NCBI GenBank assembly: GCA_032718475.1
Contig: JAUCBJ010008280.1
Span: forward strand, 1-44,817
Source of the DNA: Nemertoderma westbladi
Taxonomy: Eukaryota; Xenacoelomorpha; Nemertodermatida; Nemertodermatidae
Direction of reading: 5' to 3'
Length of the DNA: 44,817 nucleotides
Positions within the stretch are counted from its first letter, which is position 1, and each line of letters opens with the position of its first letter. The position numbers and the translations under genes were made by a program. The notes below the pieces were generated by a model. The model ran no database searches, was not told the origin of the DNA, and saw only the letters and a list, made by a program, of their open reading frames with translations. Below, piece by piece: positions 30,318 through 40,316 of this stretch.

Positions 30318-31195
30318 TTCATCTCGGGGAGACCTGAGAGAGTGTACATCTCGTGGGAGACCTGAGAGAGTGTACATCTCGTGGGAGACCTGAGAGAGTT
30401 TACATCTCGTGGGAGGCATGAGAGAGTGTACATTTCGTGGGAGGGAGACCTGAGAGAGTGTACATCTCGGGGAGACCTGAGAGAGTGTTCATCTCGTGGG
30501 AGACCTGAGAGAGTGTACATTTCGGGGAGACCTGAGAGAGTGTACATCTCGTGGGAGACCTGAGAGAGTGTTCATCTCGTGGGAGACCTGAGAGAGTGTA
30601 CATCTCGGGGAGACCTGAGAGAGTGTACATCTCGTGGGAGACTTGAGAGAGTTTACATCTCGTGGGAGGCATGAGAGAGTGTACATCTCGTGGGAGACCT
30701 GAGAGAGTGTACATCTCGGGGAGACCTAAGAGAGTGTTCATCTCGTGGGAGACCTGAGAGAGTGTTCATCTCGTGGGAGACCTGAGAGAGTGTACATCTC
30801 GGGGAGACCTGAGAGAGTGTACATCTCGTGGGAGACCTGAGAGAGTTTACATCTCGGGGAGACCTAAGAGAGTGTTCATCTCGTGGGAGACCTGAGAGAG
30901 TGTACATTTCGGGGAGACCTGAGAGAGTGTACATCTCGTGGGAGACCTGAGAGAGTGTTCATCTCGTGGGAGACCTGAGAGAGTGTATATTTCGGGGAGA
31001 CCTGAGAGAGTGTACATCTCGGGGAGACCTGAGAGAGTGTTCATCTCGTGGGAGACCTGAGAGAGTGTACATTTCGGGGAGACCTGAGAGAGTGTACATC
31101 TCGTGGGAGACCTGAGAGAGTGTACATCTCGGGGAGACCTGAGAGAGTTTACATCTCGTGGGAGGCATGAGAGAGTGTTCATCTCGTGGAAGTCT
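30318..31195. repeat. 28-bp minisatellite, long array (first copy)
   Basis: About 31 units alternating between 28-bp (CATCTCGTGGGAGACCTGAG) and 26-bp (CATCTCGGGGAGACCTGAG) forms, with variants CATTTCG, GGAGGCATGAG and ACCTAAG. From about 30415 the same succession of variants recurs at 37802-38582, so the arrays were duplicated as a block. Confidence 0.92.
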
Positions 31196-31196
31196 T

Positions 31197-31402
31197 TCAA
31201 CGAAAATGAACTACACTTTCTTTTGAAATGTAGTGGATATACTAATCTCCGCCTAAAATACGTCGGTAATTATTACTGCACCAACACAAATTTTCAGAAG
31301 TTTGCAGAACTAATAGGAGTGACATACGATACTGACCTTATAAAACTAGGATTGTATATATATTACGCTTTCGAAAAAAGAAAATCTGTTTTGGGATACT
31401 AG
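31197..31402 (+). pseudogene. LINE ORF2 C-terminal remnant (LINE-C), copy 1
   Basis: FNENELHFLLKCSGYTNLRL, then YYCTNTNFQKFAELIG, then IKLGLYIYYAFEKRK and a TAG. The E.E.HFLl.C..Y..LR....F..R pattern is the common C-terminus of many non-LTR retrotransposon ORF2 proteins. It is fused at its 5' side to the minisatellite, and only this C-terminal piece remains. Part of the 2.5-kb duplication repeated at 38584-38789. Confidence 0.7.
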
Positions 31403-31428
31403 AATAAAACGTATTGAACTGAAATTAA

Positions 31429-32930
31429 TTAGCAAGTCGTTAGACTTGATTACTGTAAGAATTGTTAGCTGATTGACTGGCTGACTGGCTGGCTGACTGG
31501 CTGGCTGACTGGCTGGCTGATCTACAGCCAAAACTACTCTAACGATTTTGATGAAATTTTCACAGCGGCTGGATACCGCGATTCTAAGGTCTCAGGTATG
31601 TTCCGCTATTTCGTCCATGAGCCGTGGGCTCGAAAAATAGACATAAACGAAAAAACGCCATTGGCGCAATGGTAAAATAACACCAATGACAGCTGGTGCC
31701 GTGGTGAAAAATGGCTTATGTAATGCATTTCTACACAAGGCTTAGTATAAATCGATGAGGTTGCCAAGATTATTGTACTTAGTACACCCATACTATTTGT
31801 TTAGGCCCTGCACTCTCTGTCAAAGCAAATATTAACTGGTTGATTTAGTTTGTGGTTCTACACAGGCTTAGTATAAATCGATGAGGCTGCCAACTGGTTG
31901 GTTTAGTTTGCAATCTATTACCGCCTCAGCTGAATAACTCTTCCCCCTGCTGAATGACTATTAGGTATACAGTGTATCGGCTACATTAATGCCAACATTA
32001 ATACTGTGGAGGCTGTATGCTTATAAGGTGGAATGTTTACACAGCCTTATACTGATACTCTGTAAGGCTAAGACTAACATTATAGTTTGAAATATAAAAA
32101 TCACTTCTTATTATCTGTATTGGGTTAATAATCACTGTGGCATTCAAAATGTTTTATAGGTGATTGACATTTAGTGCAAGCTGAATGACTGTTAGTTACA
32201 GAGTACTACTGCACTGTATTTTATTTTTAAATCTTTCGTCCAATATTAATACTTTGGAGGTTGTATGCTTATAAGGCGAATGTTTACTCAGCTTCATACT
32301 GATTCACTGTAAGGCTAACACTAACGTTATAGTTTAAAACATAAAAATCACTGCTTACTATCTGTATCAGGTTATACACTGTGGCATTCAAAATGTTTAA
32401 ATGTTTTATAGGTGATTGATATTTAGTACAAGCTGAATGACTGTAGGTTACAGAGTACTATTGCACTGTATTTTATTTTTAAATCTTTTGGCCAACATTA
32501 ATACTGTGGAGGCTGTATGCTTATAAGGCGGAATGTTTACTCAGCCTCATACTGATACTCTGTAAGGCTTACACTAACATTATAGTTTGAAATATAAAAA
32601 TAACTGCTTATTATCTGTATTGGGTTAATCACTGTGGCATTCAAAATGTTTTGTTAGGTGAATGACATTTAGTGGCTAAGATTATTCTCTGTCAGATTCC
32701 CTTCACACCATAGGCAAACATTGTTGAGGCTGAGGGAATTTACTTTAGTTTACTCTACTGAGTCATTCAGCTGAATGGATTTGAGCAATTGCCAAATTAC
32801 AGAGTGGGATCTCTCTCTGACCATAGATAAATAACACTTCCCTTCTGAACAAAGGTAAACATTGTTGAGGGAACTTATCTTTGATTGACGACTTCCGACT
32901 TGCTTAACGGCGTCTTGACGCCGTCACTAG
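31429..32930 (+). mobile_element. Helitron/Helentron-like unit U1 (subfamily 1)
   Basis: The 5' end TTAGCAAGTCG carries hairpin AAGTC-GTTA-GACTT (31434-31447). A shared ~210-bp module follows: (GGCTGACT)n, then CTACAGCCAAAACTACTCTA, then GATTTTGATGAAATTTTCAC. The core has three ~250-bp tandem repeats (starts about 31995, 32241, 32495). The 3' end has CGACTTGCT (32896-32904), the inverse of the 5' AGCAAGTCG, then hairpin ACGGCGTCTTGACGCCGT and CACTAG. Flanks are A on the left and T on the right. A CTAG end after a GC-rich hairpin with A/T flanks is Helitron-like. Subterminal inverted repeats and internal tandem repeats are Helentron/HINE-like. No Rep/helicase gene, so non-autonomous. Confidence 0.7.
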
Positions 32931-34416
32931 TTAGGAACCGAGAGGTTCATTACTGTAAGAATTGCTCTGGCTGGCTGACTGGCTGGCTGATCTACAGCCA
33001 AAACTACTCTAACGATTTTGATGAAATTTTCACAGCGGCTAGATACCGCGATTCTAAGGTCCCTGGTATGTTCCGCTATTTCGTCCATGAGCCGTGGGCT
33101 CGAAAAATAGACATAAACGAAAAAACGCCATATGCGCAATGGTAAAATAACACCAATAACAGCTGGTGTCGTGATGAAAAATGGCTTATGTAATGGATTT
33201 CTACACAAGGCTTAGTATAAATCGATGAGGTTGCCAAGATTATTGTACTTAGTACACCCCTACTGTTTGTTTAGGACCTGCACTCTCTGTCAAAGCAAAT
33301 ATTAACTGGTTGGTTTAGTTTGAAATCTAATATCGCCTCAGCTGAATTACTCTTCCCAATGCAATCTATGGGAATATCTCACTCTGCTAATGTAAGCTGA
33401 ATGACTGTTACGTACACAGTGAGTTGGCTACATTAATGCCAACATTATTGCAAAATGTTTTATTGTTGGATTACTCTCTGTCAGTCTCCCCTTCAGAACA
33501 TTGTATAGGGAATTTACTTTAGTTTACTCTACTGTGCCATTCAGCTGAATGGATTTGAGCGATTGCCAAGTTACAGAGTTGGATCATTCTCTGACCATAG
33601 GCAAAGACATCAAATCTTTTTAAAAATATACTTTTTCCATGTTTTTTTTCTGACCAAAAATTTAAAAAAAAAATTTTTCGTAGCCAGTACTGCCAATCGA
33701 TTCGCCATCAAAAATAACGCAAAAAATTTTTTTTGCAAAATTTTAAATTACTGTAAATTTTTGGCGACTGGGGGGGGGGTCAATTTTTTTCGATCCGCTA
33801 TAACTCCGGAACGCTTTGTCCAAATTCGATGGGGTTTTCATTTTTCAACTTAATTAGATGTCCTCTTTCAGCCTATCCATGTTTCCAAACCCCAAACAGC
33901 GCCGTTCAAAAAATAATTTTTTCCAGTTCTAGAATTTTACAAATTTCAAAAAAGTTTCAGTATTTTATTAACGCCTTTACGGAATTCGATAGCGTTTTCG
34001 ATTTTTATATTAAACGCAATATCCTGAATCTCACTAGCCTAGTTTCGCGCCACCAACGCCAAGACTTCATACTTTTTGAGGAAAATTTTTCTAGAATAAT
34101 TTTTATTTAATTACATTTATCGCGATTTCTTATTACTGGTTGCACATGAATTGATGGAGTTTTCAATTTATTAACTAAACACGATATCGCGCATCGCACC
34201 AGCGTGGTTTCGAAATTCCAAAACGAGGTCTTCACTAGTTGCAGGTCGATTTTGTTCTAGAATTGAGTAACTAATAATAGATCGAATTTATTAATAATTA
34301 TTGTATGAAATATGATTGTATTTTTACATAATTATTAGTTCTATAATGATTCTCGTTGTCTCTTTTATTTGAAATAAAAAGTCGGTTCCTTATCGGGCCG
34401 CTAGGCCCGTCACTAG
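32931..34416 (+). mobile_element. Helitron/Helentron-like unit U2 (subfamily 2)
   Basis: Begins TTAGGAACCGAGAGGTTC at the base after the CTAG of U1. It shares the ~210-bp 5' module, and 33420-33600 keeps a piece of the U1-type core. 33600-34340 is AT-rich sequence unique in this window, with GGGGGGGGG near 33771. It ends with TTATTTGAAATAAAAAGTCG, GTTCCTTAT, hairpin CGGGCCGCTAGGCCCG and TCACTAG. A plus ORF at 33563-33853 has no recognisable domain. Confidence 0.68.
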
Positions 34417-36342
34417 TCAGGAACCGAGAGGTTCATTACTGTAAGAATTGCTCGTGGCTGACTGACTGATCTACAGCCAAAACTACTCTAACGATTTTGA
34501 TGAAATTTTCACAGCGGCTAGATACCGCGATTCTAAGGTCCCTGGTATGTTCCGCTATTTCGTCCATGAGCCGTGGGCTCGAAAAATAGACATAAACGAA
34601 AAAACGCCATAGGCGCAATGATAAAAACACCAGCTGGCACTCATGAAAAATGGATAGAGATAGCCTAGTAATGCTATTCTATAGGAATGGCCACCTAACA
34701 AGGAAATGCTTTCTCTGCCAAGTATTATCCTCACTCTACAACTCAGACAGTAAGCAAACAAAAGCTGTGGGATTCTAATGTATTACATCATAAGCTGGTT
34801 GCTCTCCCAATAGCCCTCACACACTCACTGAATCCAATGAAATCGAATATCTATTAGCTTAATGCGAATAGCTGGTAAGCTGAATGCCATTTTAGTTATT
34901 GTGTACTGTTGATAGCAGAGTTGACTGCTATGTTGTATGTATTTAATTAAAATAATTTTCATAGAGGGAAGTTAATTTGGGATTACTTTCTATCAGATGT
35001 AAGCAAAGCTGTTCAATGGGGTGGGTCATGGGACCCAAATATAGTACATTATGCATGGCAAACATTAATAAAATCATTCAGTCAACCTGGAGGGTATTTG
35101 CTTAGTTAATTCTACTGTGCGAAAAACGAATTTATAATGTTACCCATACTTCAGGTGAATGAATTTTTAGATATTTGTACTGAAGGCAACGATTTCTGAT
35201 ATAATTAAAATACAAGACAGGGGCTTGTTTCGATATGTTGCGCCCTTCTAGCAGCACGTGAGATGATCAAATAATAGACACAATGTTTGACTTTGTCCCT
35301 TCGAGCAGCACGTGAGTTTTGCTTTGACCCTTCGATATATGTATTTGCGCCCTTCGAGCAGCACGTGAATTACATCAAATAATAGACACATTGTTTGACT
35401 TTGTCCCTTCGAGCAGCACGTGAGTTTTGCTTTGACCCTTCGATATATGTATTTGCGCCCTTCGAGCAGCACGGGGAGTCGACTCAGACCGAGCCAAGCC
35501 GAGCCAAGCCGAGCCAAGCCGAGCCGAGCCAAGCCGAGCCGAGCCGAGCCGAGCAGAGCCGAGCCGTGCCGAGCCGAGCCGAGCCGAGCCGAGCCGAGCC
35601 GAGCCGAGCCGAGCCGAGCCGAGCCGAGCCGAGCCGAGCCGAGCCGAGCCGAGCCGAGCCGAGCCGAGCCGAGCCGAGCCGAGCCGAGCCGAGCCGAGCC
35701 GAGCCGGGCCGTGCCGAGCCGAGCCGAGCCAAGCCGAGCCGAGCTGAGCCGAGCCGAGCCGAGCCAAGCCGAGCCGAGCCAAGCCGAGCCGAGCCGTGTC
35801 ACGCCAAATTGTGCCCGGATTGAGCCCAATCAAGCCGAGTCGAGCCCAATCGAGCCGAGTTGAGCCGAATCAAGCCGAGTCGAGCCAGACTGAGCCGATT
35901 CAAGCCCAAATCGAATCGAGTCGAGCCCAATAGAGCCGGATCGAGCCCAATCAAGCCTAGTCGAGCCCAATTGAGCCGGACCGAGCCAAGTCGAGCCCAA
36001 TCGAGCCAGACTGAGCCAAGTTGAGCCAAATCGAGCCGAGTCAAGCCCAATCAATCCCAATTGAGCCGATTCGAGCCGAGTCGAGCAGATTGAGCTGAAT
36101 CGAGCCCAATTGAGCCAAGTCGAGCTGGACCAAGCCAAGTCGAACCCAATCGAGCCGATTGAGCCAAATCAAGCTGAGTCGAGTCAGATCGAGCCGAGCC
36201 GAGCCTAATCGAGCCAAACCGAGCCGATCAAGCCAAGTCGAACTAAATCGTGCCCAATCGTGCAAGACCGAGCCGAACTCGTTGTCTCTTTTATTTGAAA
36301 TAAAAAGTCGGTTCCTTATCGGGCCGCTAGGCCCGTCACTAG
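34417..36342 (+). mobile_element. Helitron/Helentron-like unit U3 (subfamily 2)
   Basis: Starts TCAGGAACCG with hairpin GAACC-GAGA-GGTTC (34421-34434), directly after the CTAG of U2. AGGAACCG at 34419-34426 is matched by CGGTTCCT at 36309-36316, a subterminal inverted repeat. The interior has a partly duplicated ~107-bp unit with CACGTG words (35.24-35.48 kb) and a GAGCC pentamer array. The 3' hairpin CGGGCC-GCTA-GGCCCG is at 36320-36335, followed by TCACTAG and a flanking T. Confidence 0.7.
35484..36285. repeat. (GAGCC)n array inside U3
   Basis: Nearly pure pentamer at 35565-35705, degrading to 10-11-bp GAGCCCAATC-type units toward 36285. Long frames on both strands (Ser-Arg-Ala-Glu-Pro or Gly-Ser-Ala-Arg-Leu repeats) are by-products of a stop-free unit. 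Confidence 0.93.
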
Positions 36343-36492
36343 TTTAAATACTGTAACACAATTTTAGGCGATGGTTATAATATTTTTAATCGCATTACCT
36401 CATACGTTCCGCCTATTCTCAGACTGTTTTTAGTCATTAGTCATTTTAGTCATTAGTTGTTCATAATTAGCACCCTATGTTCTACCTATTTC
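36343..36492. other. Short unique flank right of U3
   Basis: AT-rich with TTTTAGTCATTAGTCATTTT short repeats. No gene. Confidence 0.4.
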
Positions 36493-37038
36493 ATAATTTT
36501 TTGCAGATTATAACACCAGAAATGTCTGAAATGCAGGTTAAATTAACCAATAATAACCAACGCACGTAGGCCTCATTAATATATGACAGCAGCTAAAGTT
36601 AACAATGTAAATGTCCCTATATATAGAAGCATTGTATCTGGGAATCGTTCGCATCTTATTGGATAAATAAGTTGGAAGCTGAGGGGGGGGGGGGGGGGGG
36701 GGGCATTTAAGGCCCGGGTTCTTACCTTGAATCAATCCTCGCGCCCACGCGCTCAGGCCCTTCGCGATTTCAGGTACGGCCCGCCCCCCCTACTCCACTC
36801 TGCTCGCTTCCTCTCCAGTCCGATTTTCGCGTTTTTAGAATATTCGGTGACGGTTCTATTTAAAGACTATTCTGTGAACACTTTAGATATTTCTTTTTTA
36901 TATTTTAATATTTTTCATTTATTTATCAATTAAATTAAATTCAGCTTAGTAAATTAAGACGTAAACAAACAATTGCTATTTTAACTTGATTGACAGCTTT
37001 AATTTCTTTGTATTGTAGTTATAATTTTTTGCAGATTA
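36493..37038. repeat. Block A copy 3, circularly permuted
   Basis: Order here is ATAATTTTTTGCAGATTA (36493-36510), AACACCAGAAATGTCTG, G(21) at 36683-36703, then immediately CATTTAAGGCCCGGGTTCTT, the GC-rich part, TTTTTAGAATATTCGG, and ATAATTTTTTGCAGATTA again (37021-37038). Relative to 29375-29898 the two halves are swapped, the old ends are joined at the poly-G, and an 18-bp direct repeat bounds the copy. The offset between the two 18-mers is 528 bp, one unit length. Confidence 0.88.
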
Positions 37039-37203
37039 CCTCGATTGTTTCGATTGCTCTTGTGTCGACGTATCCTTTTTGTTTCCTTTCTGCTTCTTGT
37101 TCCTCTCCCTAATATGTTTCACGTAAAACGTCAACATAATTATTCCTGGAATACTCCAAACCGCGACTAACATTAAAAATAACCACAGAAAGATTAACTC
37201 CAT
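37036..37203 (-). CDS. Candidate small membrane protein, 55 codons, or first exon
   Basis: ATG at 37203-37201 in good context (A at -3, G at +4). The first 28 residues are hydrophobic (MELIFLWLFLMLVAVW, then SIPGIIMLTFYV), a single membrane segment. A basic stretch KHIRERNKKQKGNKK and a Thr/Gln/Ser-rich tail ending QSKQSR follow. The end is ambiguous: TAA at 37038-37036 ends the frame, but GAG|GTAATC at the same place is a fair splice donor, so this may be exon 1 of a longer gene. The stop lies inside the 18-bp repeat bounding the permuted Block A. No family recognised; the topology suggests an anchor with a basic cytosolic tail. Confidence 0.42.
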   Translation of the reverse strand: MELIFLWLFLMLVAVWSIPGIIMLTFYVKHIRERNKKQKGNKKDTSTQEQSKQSR

Positions 37204-37320
37204 ATTTATCTCTAACTATTTCTTCAGAATCTATTTTTTACAACTCAAAATTATCTTTAGAATACCGAACTAGTACAGAGCTATACACTCAAAATCCTAG
37301 GTGTTCTTTACTATATAACC
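37204..37320 (-). promoter_or_regulatory. TATA-like box and 5' leader for the 55-codon ORF
   Basis: GGTTATATAG on the minus strand (TATATA at 37317-37312) lies about 109 bp upstream of the ATG, leaving about 80 nt of leader if initiation is 30 bp downstream. No intervening ATG in the leader was noticed. Motif and spacing only. Confidence 0.3.
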
Positions 37321-37548
37321 AGTAATTTCCTAGCTAACCTGGAGTTTATAAATTACAAAGCAAACGGAGTGGGAAATTCATAAGTGAATCTAAAATAACT
37401 AATTCTATTTTTCCCCTGCAAGAAAAATTACCAAAATTATCAAAATTTAAATAATTCTAAAATGTTAGGATTTAATTTTAGATTTCGATAAAATTTCCAG
37501 ACAGTGTAATTTGGATAGCCTATGACGCCGGTCATTCCTGTTATATAT
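37321..37548. other. Unannotated upstream flank
   Basis: Unique AT-rich sequence without a recognised feature. Confidence 0.35.
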
Positions 37549-37750
37549 CCCAACACCCCGTAGCACAACAACATTTAGGGTAGCTAGCAAGTGGTTTTTT
37601 AATGGTAGCTATTGCTACTGCAGTAGCTAGTGTTCTTTAATTAATGGTAGACTAGCGAGTGTTTTTTAATGGTAGCTACTAGCTAGTGTTTTTTAATGGT
37701 AGCTACTAGCTAGTGTTTTTTAATGGTAGCTACTAGCTAGTGCTTTTTTT
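37549..37750. repeat. Repeat R fragment and GGTAGCTACTAGCTAG tandem repeat
   Basis: CAACACCCCGTAGCACAACA begins a fragment of repeat R. It is followed by about four ~28-bp units of TTTTTAATGGTAGCTACTAG plus CTAGTG, an expansion of the end of the R fragment. Confidence 0.75.
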
Positions 37751-37796
37751 AATTACAAAATTTACAAAACATTGTCAAAATGAAGAAGGCATGAAA

Positions 37797-38582
37797 ATGG
37801 AGGCATGAGAGAGTGTACATTTCGTGGGAGGGAGACCTGAGAGAGTGTACATCTCGGGGAGACCTGAGAGAGTGTTCATCTCGTGGGAGACCTGAGAGAG
37901 TGTACATTTCGGGGAGACCTGAGAGAGTGTACATCTCGTGGGAGACCTGAGAGAGTGTTCATCTCGTGGGAGACCTGAGAGAGTGTACATCTCGGGGAGA
38001 CCTGAGAGAGTGTACATCTCGTGGGAGACTTGAGAGAGTTTACATCTCGTGGGAGGCATGAGAGAGTGTACATCTCGTGGGAGACCTGAGAGAGTGTACA
38101 TCTCGGGGAGACCTAAGAGAGTGTTCATCTCGTGGGAGACCTGAGAGAGTGTTCATCTCGTGGGAGACCTGAGAGAGTGTACATCTCGGGGAGACCTGAG
38201 AGAGTGTACATCTCGTGGGAGACCTGAGAGAGTTTACATCTCGGGGAGACCTAAGAGAGTGTTCATCTCGTGGGAGACCTGAGAGAGTGTACATTTCGGG
38301 GAGACCTGAGAGAGTGTACATCTCGTGGGAGACCTGAGAGAGTGTTCATCTCGTGGGAGACCTGAGAGAGTGTATATTTCGGGGAGACCTGAGAGAGTGT
38401 ACATCTCGGGGAGACCTGAGAGAGTGTTCATCTCGTGGGAGACCTGAGAGAGTGTACATTTCGGGGAGACCTGAGAGAGTGTACATCTCGTGGGAGACCT
38501 GAGAGAGTGTACATCTCGGGGAGACCTGAGAGAGTTTACATCTCGTGGGAGGCATGAGAGAGTGTTCATCTCGTGGAAGTCT
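37797..38582. repeat. 28-bp minisatellite, long array (second copy)
   Basis: Same unit and the same order of variants as 30410-31195, at an offset of 7387 bp, the start of a 2.5-kb duplicated block running to 40316. Confidence 0.92.
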
Positions 38583-38583
38583 T

Positions 38584-38789
38584 TCAACGAAAATGAACTA
38601 CACTTTCTTTTGAAATGTAGTGGATATACTAATCTCCGCCTAAAATACGTCGGTAATTATTACTGCACCAACACAAATTTTCAGAAGTTTGCAGAACTAA
38701 TAGGAGTGACATACGATACTGACCTTATAAAACTAGGATTGTATATATATTACGCTTTCGAAAAAAGAAAATCTGTTTTGGGATACTAG
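38584..38789 (+). pseudogene. LINE-C C-terminal remnant, copy 2
   Basis: Encodes the same residues as the copy at 31197-31402, carried along by the block duplication. Confidence 0.7.
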
Positions 38790-38815
38790 AATAAAACGTA
38801 TTGAACTGAAATTAA

Positions 38816-40316
38816 TTAGCAAGTCGTTAGACTTGATTACTGTAAGAATTGTTAGCTGATTGACTGGCTGACTGGCTGGCTGACTGGCTGGCTGACTGGC
38901 TGGCTGATCTACAGCCAAAACTACTCTAACGATTTTGATGAAATTTTCACAGCGGCTGGATACCGCGATTCTAAGGTCTCAGGTATGTTCCGCTATTTCG
39001 TCCATGAGCCGTGGGCTCGAAAAATAGACATAAACGAAAAAACGCCATTGGCGCAATGGTAAAATAACACCAATGACAGCTGGTGCCGTGGTGAAAAATG
39101 GCTTATGTAATGCATTTCTACACAAGGCTTAGTATAAATCGATGAGGTTGCCAAGATTATTGTACTTAGTACACCCATACTATTTGTTTAGGCCCTGCAC
39201 TCTCTGTCAAAGCAAATATTAACTGGTTGATTTAGTTTGTGGTTCTACACAGGCTTAGTATAAATCGATGAGGCTGCCAACTGGTTGGTTTAGTTTGCAA
39301 TCTATTACCGCCTCAGCTGAATAACTCTTCCCCCTGCTGAATGACTATTAGGTATACAGTGTATCGGCTACATTATGCCAACATTAATACTGTGGAGGCT
39401 GTATGCTTATAAGGTGGAATGTTTACTCAGCCTTATACTGATACTCTGTAAGGCTAAGACTAACATTATAGTTTGAAATATAAAAATCACTTCTTATTAT
39501 CTGTATTGGGTTAATAATCACTGTGGCATTCAAAATGTTTTATAGGTGATTGACATGTAGTGCAAGCTGAATGACTGTTAGTTACAGAGTACTACTGCAC
39601 TGTATTTTATTTTTAAATCTTTCGTCCAACATTAATACTTTGGAGGTTGTATGCTTATAAGGCGAATGTTTACTCAGCTTCATACTGATACACTGTAAGG
39701 CTAACACTAACGTTATAGTTTAAAACATAAAAATCACTGCTTATTATCTGTATCAGGTTACACACTGTGGCATTCAAAATGTTTAAATGTTTTATAGGTG
39801 ATTGATATTTAGTGCAAGCTGAATGACTGTAGGTTACAGAGTACTATTGCACTGTATTTTATTTTTAAATCTTTTGGCCAACATTAATACTGTGGAGGCT
39901 GTATGCTTATAAGGCGGAATGTTTACTCAGCCTCATACTGATACTCTGTAAGGCTTACACTAACATTATAGTTTGAAATATAAAAATAACTGCTTATTAT
40001 CTGTATTGGGTTAATCACTGTGGCATTCAAAATGCTTTGTTAGGTGAATGACATTTAGTGGCTAAGATTATTCTCTGTCAGATTCCCTTCACACCATAGG
40101 CAAACATTGTTGAGGCTGAGGGAATTTACTTTAGTTTACTCTACTGAGTCATTCAGCTGAATGGATTTGAGCAATTGCCAAATTACAGAGTGGGATCTCT
40201 CTCTGACCATAGATAAATAACACTTCCCTTCTGAACAAAGGTAAACATTGTTGAGGGAACTTACCTTTGATTGACGACTTCCGACTTGCTTAACGGCGTC
40301 TTGACGCCGTCTCTAG
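38816..40316 (+). mobile_element. Helitron/Helentron-like unit U1' (subfamily 1)
   Basis: Near-identical to U1 at offset 7387, with small indels (for example ATTATGCC for ATTAATGCC near 39373). Same 5' hairpin, three ~250-bp core repeats and ACGGCGTC hairpin. The end reads CTCTAG, followed directly by GGAACCGAGAGG of the next unit, so 2-4 bases of the usual junction are lost. Confidence 0.7.

Noticed and set aside
30318-31195. CRISPR-like regular 28-bp repeats
   Set aside because: Units abut directly with no spacers of unique sequence, and the DNA is clearly eukaryotic.
31103-31196. N-terminal part of the ORF that runs into the LINE-C remnant
   Set aside because: The first ~31 codons are minisatellite. 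Only the segment after 31197 shows LINE similarity.
33563-34110. Two overlapping ORFs (96 and 93 codons) in unit U2
   Set aside because: AT-rich and Phe/Lys/Asn-rich with no domain. Consistent with chance frames in unit-specific filler DNA.
28257-38587. ORFs with MYTLSGLPRDVHSLRSPTRC-type repeats
   Set aside because: Translations of the 28/26-bp minisatellite. Variants shift frame freely and the peptide only restates the repeat.
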